The translations under genes and the position numbers were made by a program. 64,000 nt of DNA from Fusarium oxysporum f. sp. lycopersici 4287. Lineage: Eukaryota > Ascomycota > Sordariomycetes > Hypocreales > Nectriaceae. This document shows positions 10,625-23,074 of this stretch, one piece after another (the first letter of the stretch is position 1; every line of letters begins with the position of its first letter). Below the pieces are notes generated by a model. The model made no database searches, was not told the origin of the DNA, and was given only the letters and a program-made list of their open reading frames with translations. The stretch lies in assembly GCF_000149955.1 (NCBI RefSeq), contig NC_030988.1, forward strand, positions 1,636,109 to 1,700,108, given 5' to 3'.

Positions 10625-11960
10625 CTATTGCTCTCCCGTACTTTCAAACTGCTCCTTCTCCATCTCTCCTTCTCCCTCTCCAGTACTGTTAAGGCTACTG
10701 CGAGTATTCACAGGTGGCTGCGCATTTTCCAGAGCTGCTTGGCCCTCCCGGATATTTCCCGTTCGTCGGCGATTGGCGAGCTGGACGAATGCAGGCATGA
10801 TAAATCGGTTGACCATAGTATCAAAGCTCATATCCGCCTGGACTTGCGGAACGAATATCAAGCAAGTCCACAGACCGCGTCGAGAGGGATGTCTCCGGAG
10901 CATTACACGAGCAGAGGGGCGGCTGACATCAAGTCTGATGTTCTTGTACTGTGACTCTATCGCCTTCCTGCGGGAGATGACATCTTTCTCATTGCTATGC
11001 TGAAGTAAATCACCCGATCTAGTACAAGGCGCCGGCAATGATCTTACGCTCTCAAAGTTGGCATTTCCAGGAGAAGACGGGGTTTGTCTGGTTGAGACCC
11101 GGGGTGTCTTCTTTTCCTGCTTTATATTCCGCCCGTCGTCTTTATCTGGCTGGCGCTTTCTCTTGAGCTAAGGCACCGTCAGTGGGATAGAACAAAGACC
11201 GAAAAGGGGAAGAAAAAAAGAAAAAGAAAAAAAAAGGAAAGCAAAGACACCACTGTGAAGCACCAGTACGGAACAACAAGATGAGAATCCTGAACAGTAA
11301 GGAAGAAAAGACAGACGAATACATAACTAGGTTAATGACAACCTTGACTGTTTGATGACTTACCGAGCTATCACCCTCGCTTACGGATGGGCCTATCGAT
11401 GGCGCCACCTTCTGACGGGCTCCACCATTCTTCCGTCTGTTGTAGCTTCGGGTTCGCGTGGTAAGCCCCATTGTAGCTGCTGGTGCGTCCGAATCATCGG
11501 GAACTGGCAGGCTCGCGCTGTCGACGTGGTCTTTGGTGGTCGATGTAGCCTCTTCTGATGGGGGAGGTACTGCAGGCATCAGATGCTGCTCTGCAGAGAG
11601 GCCTAGGATGTCGATTACATCTGCGACAATCCTTCTCCCTACACTCTTAGCTACTTCATCTTGTAGCTCTTGCTTCTTGGTTCGGGTAACTTCGTGCTCC
11701 ATCTCAAGTTCCTTCAGCTGCTGGCCATCAGAGAGGAGGGTTCGCAAAAGAAGGGCAACATTATCGTTATTGTTGTTGTTGCCATTGTCCCGCAGGGTGT
11801 TGAGATAAAACTCTTCGATTCGTTTCTTCGATGCGTCGCTTATACGGGCTCGCTCGTGGCGAAAGACATCGTCCGGATCTTTGATACCTTGAAGATGCGT
11901 ATTCCAATTGGCGATGGCTTCGCGTAGGCGGGTGGTTATATTTACGTCGGGGCAAGCCAT
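10625..11960 (-). CDS. Hypothetical regulator-like protein, paralogue of the 14130 gene
   Basis: Exon 1 (11960-11364) and exon 2 (11167-10625) join in phase 0 across a 196-bp intron with a GTAAGT donor and CCTTAG acceptor, giving 379 aa. The N-terminal 130 residues hold an I-K-D-P-D-x-V-F-R motif near residue 26 and an I-L-G-L motif near residue 117. Both recur at equivalent places in the neighbour at 12988-14130, so the two are paralogues. A six-Asn run interrupts the coiled coil near residue 61. Exon 2 starts LKRKRQ (NLS-like), contains SRRKAIE and YKN at the place where the paralogue has its MADS-like segment, and ends in an acidic tail. A nuclear DNA-binding role is inferred; no family member is named with confidence. 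Confidence 0.6.
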
Positions 11961-12987
11961 GCCGTACAGGAGGTAGAAAGCCTAGGATAATGGAGCAGTG
12001 TGATTATGAGATTGAGTTTGATGCTTTTACCCTGAGAGATGAATTCTCACATTTTATGAATAGCAGACTGCACTCTCCATGATTAATAGACATGTCTGCG
12101 TCTGAAGTCATTTTGGTTCGAATGCACCTATCTCGATCACACACGGGAAGGTAGTCCATATTCTGCCTCGACTCAACGTCTGGAGGAGGACGTAAGCTAC
12201 CAAAATCCTAAACCCCCTAGGCGAGGCAATATTAGCGTGTATGCGAAAGCCAGTTCAGACGGCCAAAAATGGTTCTTTCACTAGTTGGACATAACCTATG
12301 GGTAAGTTGCGATTGCAGATGAATCTGCGTCTCGAAATAGGTCGCAAAGGACAATTGGTGTACGTACAGTATGGAACGGGAAGGTCTCTATTATCATGTA
12401 CTGCGCAAATCTCAACGGAAAGATGAGCTGCTGTACTCATCTATCCCGTTCTAAGACGCGGGTCGATAAGCACTGGGGATCTGACAACATAGGAACATGA
12501 GAGATCGACGGTATGTGTACTGTAGTAGGTGAGATGTTTATACTGTACACCCGTGATATGCCTTGTCAATAATCAATAATCAATAATCAATGTCAAGCTC
12601 CGAGTTCCGGGTTCCAGGTTTTAACCTTTGCATGTAAAAACTTTGAAATAGCTTTAAGAAGTGCAACAACACTAAAAAATTGGTTCACAAACTAAAATAT
12701 AGACTAAGGGACATTTACATGTAATTAGCACTTGGAACTGTCGTGGGACAAAGCTCGTTGAACTCGGCGATGATGATACAATATAGTTGGCCAAGACGTC
12801 TCTGTTTGTCGAGGACCAGTGAGCAGAGCGGAAATGACTGAACTTAAATTGCAATGGTATTTCCTACAAGGTAGTACTAGGTAACGTTCCTTCAAGATGG
12901 TGACATGTAGAAATATGGAATTTCAATAATTTTCAATCAATTGTGGGCCGCTCGCCCATTCTCCAGGTGAGCATGATCCATCCATCA
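11961..12987. other. Intergenic
   Basis: No supported gene. A short tandem run of AATAATC units lies at 12568-12592, and AT-rich DNA surrounds it. It holds the promoter of the minus-strand gene starting at 11960 and the 3' side of the one ending at 12988. Confidence 0.5.
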
Positions 12988-14130
12988 TTACTTTGCACAA
13001 CCTATGCCTTCGTGTACAATCATGTTCATGTAATCCCGTCCTCTTCCCATTGCGGTGTTTGGGCTACTGTTCTCAACTTTGATGGAGGGCGAGTCTGTTC
13101 CGGCCTCTTGACGACGTCCCATATGCTCGGCTACCTGTTTCTATTGTAAGTCAAAGACAGGAAGAGCGTGGCTACGGCAATACTTACTATAGCGTCAAGG
13201 CTTGGGATCGTTTGACCTTCCGGTATGTGTCCCGCAGACACCCACTCGTCGTGAACTGGATTCTTAAAGACCAGTATGCAGGTGGTGTGTCCATCAACTC
13301 CCATGTTCATAGTCTTGTTGCATAAGGTGTTACCTCTCTTGCGGATCAGGGCCTTTTCAGAATCGTCGTGTTCATGTAACACGTGAAATTCGGTAGCGAG
13401 TGGCGATGGCGAATTCTGTCTGGGCGGTGCTCGTCTCGTCATCGCGCGATAAGGCTGCTCCCGATTGCTATTGCCGTGGGGATCAACTCGACCTCCCCTG
13501 CGCTACAATTGGATTAATACATGGAAAATTGTAATCTGAGGAGCAGTATCTTGGTCGTCTTACCAAAGTACACCACGTCACGGATGTATTGGCCTCTCGT
13601 CGAACCGTCTGACAGGACTCGTCGTCCCATTTTTCTTCATGATTGGGAGCCTGCACATGTGCATCCCCAGCCGCTACATTGTTCGGTTGATACTCAGAGG
13701 CTGACGGTTGCTCATCGTTCGGACGTAGAAGGATAGAGTCGCCTTCATCCAAATTCATGGCTGCAGATAACTCTGGTACCAACTTTTGTATCGCCTCTAG
13801 GCCCAGGATATTCAGCTGTGCTCTTAGCATCCTTCTGGCCAGTTCTTCCATTGTCTCGCCATATTGCTCAAGCCTCTGGGCCCTTGAAGCCACGTGCGCT
13901 AGCTCGAGTTCTATCATTTGCCGATTATCTGCAAGTAGCTCTTGTTGGAGGCTAGGTACGCACCCGAACGTTCCATCCCGTACTAAATTTTCCAGTCTTC
14001 TCCTCGAACGATCTTCAAAATCAGCCAGCTGTTCTCTGAACACGGCATCTGGATCTTTGATATGTTCGAGCTCTTGACAGAAGGAGATGATAGAAGCCCT
14101 CAGCGAAGAGGCCCAGCTTATGCTCGCCAT
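12988..14130 (-). CDS. MADS-box-like coiled-coil protein
   Basis: Three exons (14130-13564, 13502-13188, 13140-12988) join in phase 0 with GTAAGA/GTAAGT donors and TGTAG/AATAG acceptors, giving 344 aa. The N-terminus shares H-I-K-D-P-D-A-V-F-R and N-I-L-G-L with the neighbour at 10625-11960. Residues about 235-290 follow the MADS-like layout of the gene at 1-848: R-K-R-G, a short Lys/Asn-rich helix, G-V-D-G, a hydrophobic strand (C-I-L-V-F) and H-D-E-W, then a P-x-G-x-x-x-P loop. Exon 3 is short and ends in a weakly basic tail. A transcription regulator is likely. The coiled-coil head could mediate pairing with the 10625 product. Confidence 0.6.
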
Positions 14131-15231
14131 ATCGAAGTGGAGGCCAGAAGTTTCGAAGAATCAAATGAGAATAATGGTGCTGATGTGGTAAAGCTTGTAT
14201 GGTAGCTCCAGGATCATGTGCTTGAGTGTTGACATACACGGTTGTACAGTACAGGCCGAGTAGGCGATGGCAGGTTAATTATCCTATGAATATTACTTGT
14301 TTGCATCATCGGTTTGTCTAGGCGGAAATAGGACTTTTTCTTCTTCTTTTTTTCTTTTCGGTCTGCTTTTGGCCGCCAACATGCATGCCTCTGAAGAAAA
14401 TGATTCTTTGCTATAATCCATTGTTGGCCGTCTAGAAAAAATGGAGTTGGAATATCTTTCTCCCAATTTTGGACGTATCCCTAACTCTAGAGCGTTTTCA
14501 GGAAAAGCACCGAAATCGAACCTTAGTTGAGCCTCTTGTACGCCGAGTGCATAGGTCCGGCTAATGGTCATCAAAACAGTTCCCATGGGCGAGTAGAGGA
14601 AAATACAATTTTACTGCACATTATTCTTTTCTCCTAATCTCATCTTCTGTATCGGTTGAAGGTAAAAACACGGTTGATGAATCGTCTCTGTCCTATGCTA
14701 TCTCCCCCCCCCCTCTTTCTTATCTCTCGCACGTGTAAATACTCATCACTCACATTTGAGCATATCAGAAGAGAAGAGACGGCTTGGGTCTGCTGTACAT
14801 TTCCGCAGTTATAGCTCAAGGCACGTTCACGACCGCTTACACTGCTGACAGAGCCTTGCCTCCTTGACCTGCTTCATCACACCAATAGATGACGGCACCT
14901 GGTTCACTTCTCTACTGTCCTGAGCGTTGAGCCAACTCCAGTAGTGTTGTTATAAGATCTAAATTCGAACTCAACTGGTACGTGTAAGGTCGCTGCTCAT
15001 TACCAGAGCTATCCAGGTGTGTGTAAGATGGTGGAAATAATATTCCATCTGGATTTGCGCGTCTGTCCAAAGCCTCATCCGCACTGATCATTGTTTTCTG
15101 GTCGGGCGATAAGGATCTTCTATAAATCGATTTTCCGGGGGAAAACCTGGCACTTGTTGTCGCAAGCTACCAAACGTGATAAAGCGCCACAGACTACCGA
15201 TAGTGAGGGTAGACTAAAAACCAGCGGATGT
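14131..15231. other. Gene-poor stretch
   Basis: No gene is firmly supported. One minus-strand frame from an ATG at 14586 to 14293 (97 aa, Lys/Glu-rich) could be real but has no recognisable motif. A short CT-rich stretch lies at 14703-14735. Confidence 0.4.
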
Positions 15232-17082
15232 TTATAATTTCGAACAAGGGATCGCGACATCGTGCGGGTGCTTGAAGGCATGTAAACTGTTCGTGAAAGA
15301 CCCCCACGATTCTTCAGACATGATAGGTGCCGTCACATAATCATCCAAGTCAGACCGAGAAGCAGATTCCGATCTGATCTGGGCCAAGACATTATTGTAC
15401 GGCTCAGAGGATTGAGACTGGGCATCTGCTCGACATTGTGGCCCCATCACCGGCAAATGGTTTAGATCCTCGCACATGCAGATGCCCTCATACAATGTGA
15501 GCACATCTGGTGAGAGCCCCGAGGTTTCGGCGGCCTCATAAGCCATGCGATTTCCAATCGCTTCAGCCAGTAATCGACATCGAGGGAGAATGTGACGATC
15601 GAAGGCGGGACCGCGATGTTCCTTATACCCCCCGATCATTTCGAGTCGTGATTTCATATCTAACATTAACTTGTCCTCGCGTTGCGCCAAGGGTGACAAT
15701 CTGTTGCGCGCTTGTGGGAGCCCCAGTTTCTCTCCCAGGAGCTCTGACATAAAATCTAGGAAATAAATCGTCAGTTGTCAAGATAATGTCAGCAGGTAAA
15801 AATCAGCTCAGCACATACGAATGCACAACAGTAGTGTGTCTCCTTCGGCAATCGAGATTCCCTGTAATGTTGAATCTAGCTCGCTTATTTGATTATATGC
15901 ACAGAGGCCCTGCCACCCGCACCTTTCGGTGAGGGGTCTCAAGATTTGGGAGGCTTTCATTACTGTCGCCTTGAAAATTGCGGCAAGCGCGTGCTGCGTC
16001 GCATCGCTAAGATTAGGGCGCATCCCTATGGTCCAACGAGCGAATGCATGCAAGACCTTGCCTTGCACCCATCCTTCGACAATTGGACGCTGCTGGGTGC
16101 TGAAGCTCATGATCTCTCCGGGTACAGGCCCATCGGGTGCCGTGATTGTCCTTCGCTCGATGTAGACAGCAGCTACACGCGTTCCAACCTTGATGGCGGA
16201 GATGCCCATTATAGAGAGGGACAGCGTTCCAGCTGACACCCGCCAAATCTGGCGTAGAAAATCAAGACGATCGTTTTCCGGTTCTGAGGATGAGCCGAGC
16301 AGAGCACTGAAGGGCAAATCGACATGGTTAAATGCCGTCAGAGAGTGGTACAACGGTTTCGTACCCGGCCGTGTGGGCAGAATACGTGATGTAACTCCAG
16401 GCCGCAGTCCGCAAGCGTCGCTGAGACAAACGAGGAAGGGCTTCACGCCATGGCTTTTCCCGTCAACTAAGAGACGAGCAAATACTATAGCTATGCGAGG
16501 CATGCCACAGTAGGGCGTTGTCAGAGGCATTGCCTTTGAAGCTCCTACGTGGGGGGTATGTAGATCGTAGGAGCCATCAGGCAGTAGTGTGACCGTCGTT
16601 TCCAAGTTACGAGCGTCCAAACCATGATCGGCTTCGGTCAGCATAAATCCACCGCAGATATCAAAGTTCAGGAGCTTATCAACCAAGTCTTGTAGGTCGG
16701 GTCGCCCTTTGACGAAGGAACAAAGTGTCCTTATACATAGGTTTACCTGTATCGCTACGATGATGAAGGCCGTCATGTCGCGAGCAGCAATCACTCCATT
16801 GCCTTGATCAGTATGCTACAGGTATGCGCTCAGATCTGCCAGACTTACAATCGAATTGGAAATCCCAGAATTTCGGGGTTAGATTCTCAATATCCTGTTG
16901 TGACAGACCTGCCAAACTGTTTAGTGACGCTCTCCAATAAAGGCTTCGGACGTACCACTATGACGGAATATCGACCTTGCCCGCTCGTAGTGCAGGGCTA
17001 CATCTCGTCTGGAAGTAGACGCCACAATGTCACGGTCGCTGCGCCAGATGTCCTGGCTAAGGATCGGCTTGGATTGGAACAT
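15232..17082 (-). CDS. Acyl-CoA oxidase-like flavoprotein, peroxisomal
   Basis: The four-exon model is 17082-16956, 16908-16849, 16802-15819 and 15755-15232. All junctions are GT-AG and in frame, giving 564 aa. The N-terminal helices carry LHYERARSI and D-I-E-N-L-T-P-K-F-W, typical of acyl-CoA oxidases. A mid-domain strand with G-G-F-M-L-T-E-A-D-H-G follows, which in this family lines the FAD and acyl site. A long C-terminal helical domain completes the fold. The last three residues are SKL, a canonical PTS1 signal, so the product should enter peroxisomes. The reaction would be oxidation of an acyl-CoA to the 2-enoyl-CoA with hydrogen peroxide release. At 564 aa it is shorter than housekeeping oxidases (about 650-700), so a specialised role is possible. 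The 46-bp third intron is the least certain junction. Confidence 0.75.
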
Positions 17083-17756
17083 GCTGATATGATGATCTTC
17101 TCGATGGCTTTGCGGTGATTCCTCTTGACGTTCTGTAAGTAGGGGAGTGATATACAGTCAATATTGCGAGACATTGGAGGAGCTTCTAAGCTGTCTAGTT
17201 GCCTTTAAAGAAAATGACAGAGCCATTGTTGGATTGTTTACGGGATCATTTGGAAAGCAGAGAAACAGCCCTCGAATTTGAACGCTGTTGAAATGGACAT
17301 CTTCCAGAACGGGGAATATTTCAAATCGGCCTACTGTGCTGGCAAGTAGGGAGGGAGCACAGTATACGGTGTATGGCTCTCTGCCTGTAAGAAGCAAGCG
17401 TCGTGGACGCTTCCAGGATACAATGGCGAAATTATACACGGTTTTGGCCAAGAGAATGCCCGATATTTGTGCTACACAATGTTTCTCCTGAGCTGACTTA
17501 TGGATCTTAGTTCCAAGGGATATCTATTCGGGTATATCTTTACCTCGGTCTATGGAAACTGTCCAGTCGTAAGTTCTGCTCCTCGAAACTGAAAAGCATC
17601 ACTGACCTGACAAATGCAGGATTCACAGTGGCCCATGAAACCTATGCTTGTTACCATAGGACTATGCCCAGCTTGCATCCACTTACGCCCGACCCTCGGT
17701 GATACAAGGATGTAATAACGAACGACGCCACTTTGTGCAGAGACAAGGTATCTATA
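17083..17756. other. Intergenic with a possible coding fragment
   Basis: A minus-strand frame from about 17451 down to 17158 reads like protein (basic W-K-R-P-R-R, then alternating hydrophobic residues) but lacks an ATG and a matching upstream exon. It may be the broken 3' end of an old gene. Nothing else is supported. Confidence 0.3.
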
Positions 17757-18503
17757 TCATGTACAGTCAAGCAGAGAGCAACCAACCGACCATTTGGCAG
17801 GTTTCCGGTCGTGTTGACAGTCTTTGCTACACCGTGACATTACAAGTTCTACGGAAGGAGCATTGACGCCGGTATAGAACGCTTCGAATTTGGGATCGGG
17901 AAAGCTGCCTTCTAGATAAAGGTCGACTGGTTCAGTCACGATACAACCTGTAGTCGGAGGTGACTCAGTCGTCAGATTGGCCAAAAACTGTGCTGTTGAC
18001 TGGATCCTGTGGCGATCTACAGATGGCATATCTTTGACAGGGCATTGCGGAACAATTATGAAGATGGTCTCTAGATGATTGAGATTGGTGAGGATCGTCA
18101 GGACTTCTATCAGGTTGATTCCTGATTCTGCAAAGAAAGCGACATGCTGGATACACGAAATCCTGCCTGTGAATAGAAGCGTCTCGCTCACTGAGTTAGA
18201 CTTCAGCTGCACTAGGTCAAGCAGCAAGAAGATGGTTCGAGATACGCAGAACCTGACAGAGGCCCACTCCGAGAAGAGACTTGTGGTTCTCTCCCATTCA
18301 GCTAAGGCCTCTTTGCATGATAGCGCAATACGATATGACCCAGGTTGCCGAACTGTCTCAGAAGCACAGGATAATCCGCTTTTCGAGGAGCAGATGGTGT
18401 CCAAGCTAAGGGAGACAACTGACATGGCCGCACTCCGCAGAGCGATCCCCCATATCTGCACTCGCAATTCGAGCGGTAGAAGGGGAAAGAGATGGAACGA
18501 CAT
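17757..18503 (-). CDS. 2EXR domain protein
   Basis: The single-exon frame of 248 aa starts at an ATG with F-H-L-F-P-L-L-P-L-E-L-R-V-Q-I-W at residues 3-18. This is the signature of the fungal 2EXR family, where an F-x-x-L-P-x-E-x-R-x-x-I-W motif resembles an F-box helix. The rest is a mix of helices and strands with L-V-Q-L-K and H-V-A-F-F-A-E segments, as seen in other 2EXR proteins. Length is typical for the family. The biochemical role of these proteins is unknown; they are abundant and lineage-expanded in filamentous fungi. The long plus-strand frame opposite (18079-18690) is its shadow. Confidence 0.7.
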   Translation of the reverse strand: MSFHLFPLLPLELRVQIWGIALRSAAMSVVSLSLDTICSSKSGLSCASETVRQPGSYRIALSCKEALAEWERTTSLFSEWASVRFCVSRTIFLLLDLVQLKSNSVSETLLFTGRISCIQHVAFFAESGINLIEVLTILTNLNHLETIFIIVPQCPVKDMPSVDRHRIQSTAQFLANLTTESPPTTGCIVTEPVDLYLEGSFPDPKFEAFYTGVNAPSVELVMSRCSKDCQHDRKPAKWSVGCSLLDCT

Positions 18504-18846
18504 GGCCTTTGATGCTCAGGTGTTTTGTGGTTGTTACTATACAATCTTCTACTCTATACCGCCATCGGTCTTCCTTAGGTGTGAGAAGAGTGTCATGTCG
18601 TTTGGGGTTCAAGCAGAAAGGGAAAATGCCCCTTGGTTAAGTAGTATTCGAATGCTGCAGGCGTCCGATTTCGTCTCTGGAGTGATGTAAGGTATTAAAC
18701 AGGACTATCCGTGCAAGGCGGTTTGTAAGGTGATGTGGTATTGTAGGGCACATAACAAGGTGTAGCAATATACTATTGCACTTCCCATCGGAGTAAAGCT
18801 GAATCTGAACCACGCGATGGTCTTATAGAAGTTAGGGTCGTTAGAC

Positions 18847-18858
18847 AAAATATATACA
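18847..18858. repeat. Target-site duplication, LINE 3' side
   Basis: AAAATATATACA lies directly next to the ACAAT-repeat tail of the LINE. An identical 12-mer lies at 23930-23941 on the other side. Confidence 0.85.
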
Positions 18859-19303
18859 ATACAATACAATACAATACAATTTATTACGCCCGGCGGCTTA
18901 TTTTGGCCGATAGGGCACTAGTCACTAATTCGTACGTACATTGCTTAGTTTTCGTCCTCGCCTCCCCAAGCCCATGCTGTGCTACACGTTGCTCAATCTG
19001 TGTCCGCATTTCCTAAAGCCCAGACTATGCCTTGCTTTTCACCATATGAATTGAAATAGGTCTCCTCAAGCCCATAATGCGCCTGTTCCTCGATTGTGCT
19101 TTTCCCTTCTACCCTATTGCTCCCTGCGTTTTCCCCTAATTTACTAGCATAGCCAGCGAACTAGCTTGAAGGCTGTTCTTCAAGTGTTCAACGTCCTATC
19201 TACGGCGGCTGAAGCGATGTCCGCTTGTATGAGACGGGGTGTTTTGGTGTTTGGTGTAAGTAGGTCAGTAAGAGTAAGTAGGTGAGATTCTTGCAATCTG
19301 GTT

Positions 19304-22300
19304 TCAGTATTGTGTGTCGAGTCGGCCTGTGGCCATTGCAAATCGTATAGTTGCATGGACTGCCTGCATGTTTGGCGTCCACTTTGCGTCATCTGATGGT
19401 GACTTTCCTCCTAGGTAGAACGAGAGGTTTCCTCTCGATGTCTCCGTGCACTGCAACATTTCATTCCTATGCGCTGTCCATTTCGTGCATCGAAAGAGAA
19501 AGTGCTCTACTGTCTCTGTCGCTTGTCCGCATGCGCATTTCTGTGACGCTGCTATGCTGATCCGGAAGAGGTATCCATTTAATCTGGCCATGCCTGTCCT
19601 AAGTTGTGCTAGCACGCTGGCTTCTCTCCGTGACAAGCCATCATAGAGCAATCGAGTGTGCTTACCCGGGAGCGCAGCATCAACCTTCTTCGAAAACTTC
19701 CCAACATTGTCTGGTAGCCGTTGGTTTGCACGCTGGCTCGATCGGGCTATATTCAGGGTCGTCGATCGCATTTGGGGAAACTTCTGAGCCGGGACGGCAC
19801 CGTCTTGGCTCGCACTTCGCGCCTCTTTCTTAGCCATTTTCAGGAGCCTGTGTTCAGCACTGGTGGGCATCCATATGACAGCCACCACGTTTCCTTTGAC
19901 CCTCAATACATTGATGGAATCATATATGCATTTAACATACTCTTGACCGGACTGCTGGCGAGGGTTTCGGACTGTGAGCACGGCGGCTTTGTTGCTCGCC
20001 AACAGTGCCACGCTTCGATACTCAAGGTCGGGTAAGTGTCTCAAAGCGTAAGCCATCGCTGCTAGTTGTCCGGAAAATGGGTTCTGCTCCGTCCTCATGC
20101 CGAGCGTGAAGGAAAAGCGCTCAAGCTTCGGTCCTCCTCGCACCGAGGTGGGGATCTCGATGACCCCGCCAACTCCGACTACCCCATTCCGCGCCGAACT
20201 GCTCACTGCTGCCCGTACCGCCCATCCTAGATCTGCTTGTGTTGTCCCTAAACTATCCCCATCATCTACTATAGTCTGCACCCGTTCTACCCAGGGTGCC
20301 AACGTGAAAGGGTTGATCGTTTCTAGTTCTTCCATCGGGATCTCATTGAGTGCCACTGCTACCTCGTAGAATGGCGAGCGATTGTATCTTCTGAACTTTC
20401 GAATGCGAGATGTAGAGCTTCGGAGAGGGTTGGTTGTCGGAAGGGTATGTAGATCAGTCCACATCTTGATGGCCCGTTTCCAGAACCGCTCATGTACACT
20501 GGCGATATGTGCCTCTGCTTCTGCTACGCTTGTAGCCACTGTGAGGAATGTCCCCACGATTGCATTTGCCCCAATCCTCTGAACCCGGTTGATAGGGCTG
20601 GCTCTTCTATACCTGCATGCATGCATCCATACGTTTGAGGCGTAGTCCACGACCGGGGCCACCGTGGCTGCGAACAACTGCCTCGCTGTCCTCGGAGTAA
20701 GACCCCTGAGCCTTTGCAGCTCCATCGCAGCGTTCAATCCCTTAGCCGCTGCCCGTGCAATGTGCTCTTTATATTTGAGGCCGGCATCCATGATCATTCC
20801 CAGAACCTTGACCTGAGACTTGGGCCGAATGAGCTGTCCCCTGATCGCGAAAGGTTCCTCGTCGGACTTGTATGCTTTCCGCGTGAAGTGTATGATCGCC
20901 GTCTTTTCTGTCTCGAACGTCGCGCCACTTCTTCTCTCCCAGTCTAGAGCTTTCTTAATGATCCCTTTGATCCCATCGCGGTTACTTTCTGCGGTTGGAC
21001 CTGTCACCCACGCAGTGAAGTCATCCACAAACGCTATCGCTCCCCCATAACAATCGATGCGTTGCTGGACAAGGTCCGCGTTGAAGAAGAGGAACAGGAT
21101 CGGGGACAGAGGGGAGCCCTGCGGCAACCCGGCTTGTGGCAACTCTCGCTTCTCGGATGTCTGTCCGTTGACCTGAATAGTCGCTGTGCGATCCGAGCAA
21201 AAAGCTTCGATCCAGCGAAGTAGATCCTCTGGTATGCCCCTTGCTCTCAGTCTTTGGATGAGTCTCTCTTTGCACACCCCGTTGTAAGCTCCTTTGACGT
21301 CAAAGCTCACCAGGCTAAGGATCCATCGACCTCGCCAGGCGGCGTAGATCTGCTCTTGCAGCAGCATCAAAGCCTGCTCAGCGGAACGTTGTTTACGAGC
21401 TCCAAAGTGATTTGTTGGCAGTAATCCGTGTGTTTCAACAGCATGCGAGATCCTTTCTGCGACGACCGCCTCTAGTATTTTGCCCAGGGTAGATAGAAGC
21501 GAGATGGGCCTCCATGCCTTCGCGATCGAATAGTTTTCCTTGTTTGGTTTCTTCAGAGGAATGATCTTGGCATGTCTCCATTGATCCGGCAGCACGCCAT
21601 CTTCCAACGAAGCACGAAAAAGTGAGAAGACTCGGTGCTTGACAGAAGGCCAGATCTGTTTCCAGACTGCGATTGGTAGCCCATCTTCGCCGGGTGCTTT
21701 CCATGATTTCGCCGCGAAAAGCTGTCGCTCTACCTCCTCCATAGTGATATTTGGCATGACGACAGCAGATCCGCGCTGGGGTCGATCCCCTTCCACCTCG
21801 ATGTGCTGCGGCAATGGAGGGAAGAACGTGACTAACATCTCCTCGGCCTGTTCGATATTGTTGGTCGTACGTGTGCCGTCGACCCTCGTGAGTTGGGGTA
21901 CTTTGCCAAATGCTGTATCGTCTCCGGACTTGAGATACTTTGCTGCCTTCCATATGTTGTCGTTATCGGCTAAAAACTCGTTCCAATGCGTCTTTTTCTG
22001 CTGTCTGATGGCATCATGGTACTGCTTTGCTGCTCCTCTCGCCGTGTCCTCAAGCTCCTCGCATGCTCGTCCCGCACGTCTCGATGCTCTGGCACGGTTC
22101 CTCCAGTGTGTGTATATCTGCCGAAGTTGCGTGAGGTCTGAGGTCCACCAACGCTTTGCGTATGGTGACGGCTTAGCTCTGGGTGTTAGCGCGCGGACTG
22201 CCTCCAGCACCACTGTCATAAGCCTGTCAGTCTTCTGCTGTACGGTGCCTTGTTCCGGAATGGACTCTAACGCCTCGGCAATCCGGGCGTTGATCTTCTT

Positions 22301-23074
22301 CCATGGTGCGTTCTTGAGCAAAAGTCGCTCCTGGGCTTGCGGCATCGGAACAGAGACATCGAACTCCGTCTCGATAGCACGATGATCGGATCCGTGCTCT
22401 GTGCCGTGTATCATACACTTGACAGTCGAGGTCGCTAGGTCTGCCGAAGCAAGGACCAGGTCGACTGTTGTCTCGAAATCTCCGCCACTCCACGTCTTCG
22501 TCCCCCTTGGAAGCAGGCTCGTTAGATCAAACTCAGTCATAAGGCTGATGATCTGATCCGCTTCGCCTTGCCTCGTCAAGGATATCTCATCTCCTCCCCA
22601 TAATTGGTCGTGTCGGTTGAAGTCTCCAACAATTACCACATCCACCAGCCCACCGGCTTGTCTTCTTGTGCCTGAAATGACCTGATGCAGCAGGTTGCAG
22701 GTACCTTGCAACGCCTCATCGTCTCGTCCCGGTACGTAAACGGACACAACCAGTACTAGGCGTCCAGGAAGTCGCAAGATGGCTGCCGTCATATCTGCCG
22801 TCTGTATCGGTATCTGCTCCGCCTCCACATCCTTGTTCACCCATAACATGCTTCGGATCGGCCATCTTCCCTCCCTCCAAACAGTCGGGACCATCTTGAC
22901 CCATCTCGGATGTCTCATAGGAATCGTCAGTAGCTTGCCGTCCTTCTGGTGTGCCTGAGGCTCTTGGATCGCGATCGCTGTGTATTCTCGAAGATTCTTA
23001 TCGTTCATAAGGCTTTCGTGCACCGCATCCTGCTTTCTCACATTCAGTTGCATCACCCGGAACAACTTACTCAT
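19304..23074 (-). CDS. LINE ORF2: endonuclease-reverse transcriptase-RNase H-like
   Basis: The 1256-aa frame is uninterrupted. The N-terminal quarter is an endonuclease/exonuclease/phosphatase domain with A-I-Q-E-P, G-D-F-N-R-H-D and S-D-H-R-A. A central reverse transcriptase domain has the fingers motif [12 protein letters not shown] and the catalytic F-V-D-D box. The C-terminal third looks like an RNase H fold ([10 protein letters not shown], then Q-L-A-A-M-A-Y-A-L). Serine, Gln and Asn stand where RNase H usually has its acidic residues. A CCHC-like end follows (C-A-C-G, H-F-L-F-R-C). It nicks the target and primes cDNA synthesis. Its start overlaps the end of ORF1 by 8 bases (ATGAGTAA), which suggests coupled re-initiation. 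Confidence 0.92.
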   Translation of the reverse strand: MSKLFRVMQLNVRKQDAVHESLMNDKNLREYTAIAIQEPQAHQKDGKLLTIPMRHPRWVKMVPTVWREGRWPIRSMLWVNKDVEAEQIPIQTADMTAAILRLPGRLVLVVSVYVPGRDDEALQGTCNLLHQVISGTRRQAGGLVDVVIVGDFNRHDQLWGGDEISLTRQGEADQIISLMTEFDLTSLLPRGTKTWSGGDFETTVDLVLASADLATSTVKCMIHGTEHGSDHRAIETEFDVSVPMPQAQERLLLKNAPWKKINARIAEALESIPEQGTVQQKTDRLMTVVLEAVRALTPRAKPSPYAKRWWTSDLTQLRQIYTHWRNRARASRRAGRACEELEDTARGAAKQYHDAIRQQKKTHWNEFLADNDNIWKAAKYLKSGDDTAFGKVPQLTRVDGTRTTNNIEQAEEMLVTFFPPLPQHIEVEGDRPQRGSAVVMPNITMEEVERQLFAAKSWKAPGEDGLPIAVWKQIWPSVKHRVFSLFRASLEDGVLPDQWRHAKIIPLKKPNKENYSIAKAWRPISLLSTLGKILEAVVAERISHAVETHGLLPTNHFGARKQRSAEQALMLLQEQIYAAWRGRWILSLVSFDVKGAYNGVCKERLIQRLRARGIPEDLLRWIEAFCSDRTATIQVNGQTSEKRELPQAGLPQGSPLSPILFLFFNADLVQQRIDCYGGAIAFVDDFTAWVTGPTAESNRDGIKGIIKKALDWERRSGATFETEKTAIIHFTRKAYKSDEEPFAIRGQLIRPKSQVKVLGMIMDAGLKYKEHIARAAAKGLNAAMELQRLRGLTPRTARQLFAATVAPVVDYASNVWMHACRYRRASPINRVQRIGANAIVGTFLTVATSVAEAEAHIASVHERFWKRAIKMWTDLHTLPTTNPLRSSTSRIRKFRRYNRSPFYEVAVALNEIPMEELETINPFTLAPWVERVQTIVDDGDSLGTTQADLGWAVRAAVSSSARNGVVGVGGVIEIPTSVRGGPKLERFSFTLGMRTEQNPFSGQLAAMAYALRHLPDLEYRSVALLASNKAAVLTVRNPRQQSGQEYVKCIYDSINVLRVKGNVVAVIWMPTSAEHRLLKMAKKEARSASQDGAVPAQKFPQMRSTTLNIARSSQRANQRLPDNVGKFSKKVDAALPGKHTRLLYDGLSRREASVLAQLRTGMARLNGYLFRISIAASQKCACGQATETVEHFLFRCTKWTAHRNEMLQCTETSRGNLSFYLGGKSPSDDAKWTPNMQAVHATIRFAMATGRLDTQY

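Noticed and set aside
18079..18690. A 203-codon plus-strand frame
   Set aside because: It lies opposite the 2EXR gene, whose start motif and composition are convincing; the plus frame has none.
21639..22385. A 248-codon plus-strand frame
   Set aside because: It is antisense to LINE ORF2, which carries clear endonuclease and reverse transcriptase motifs.
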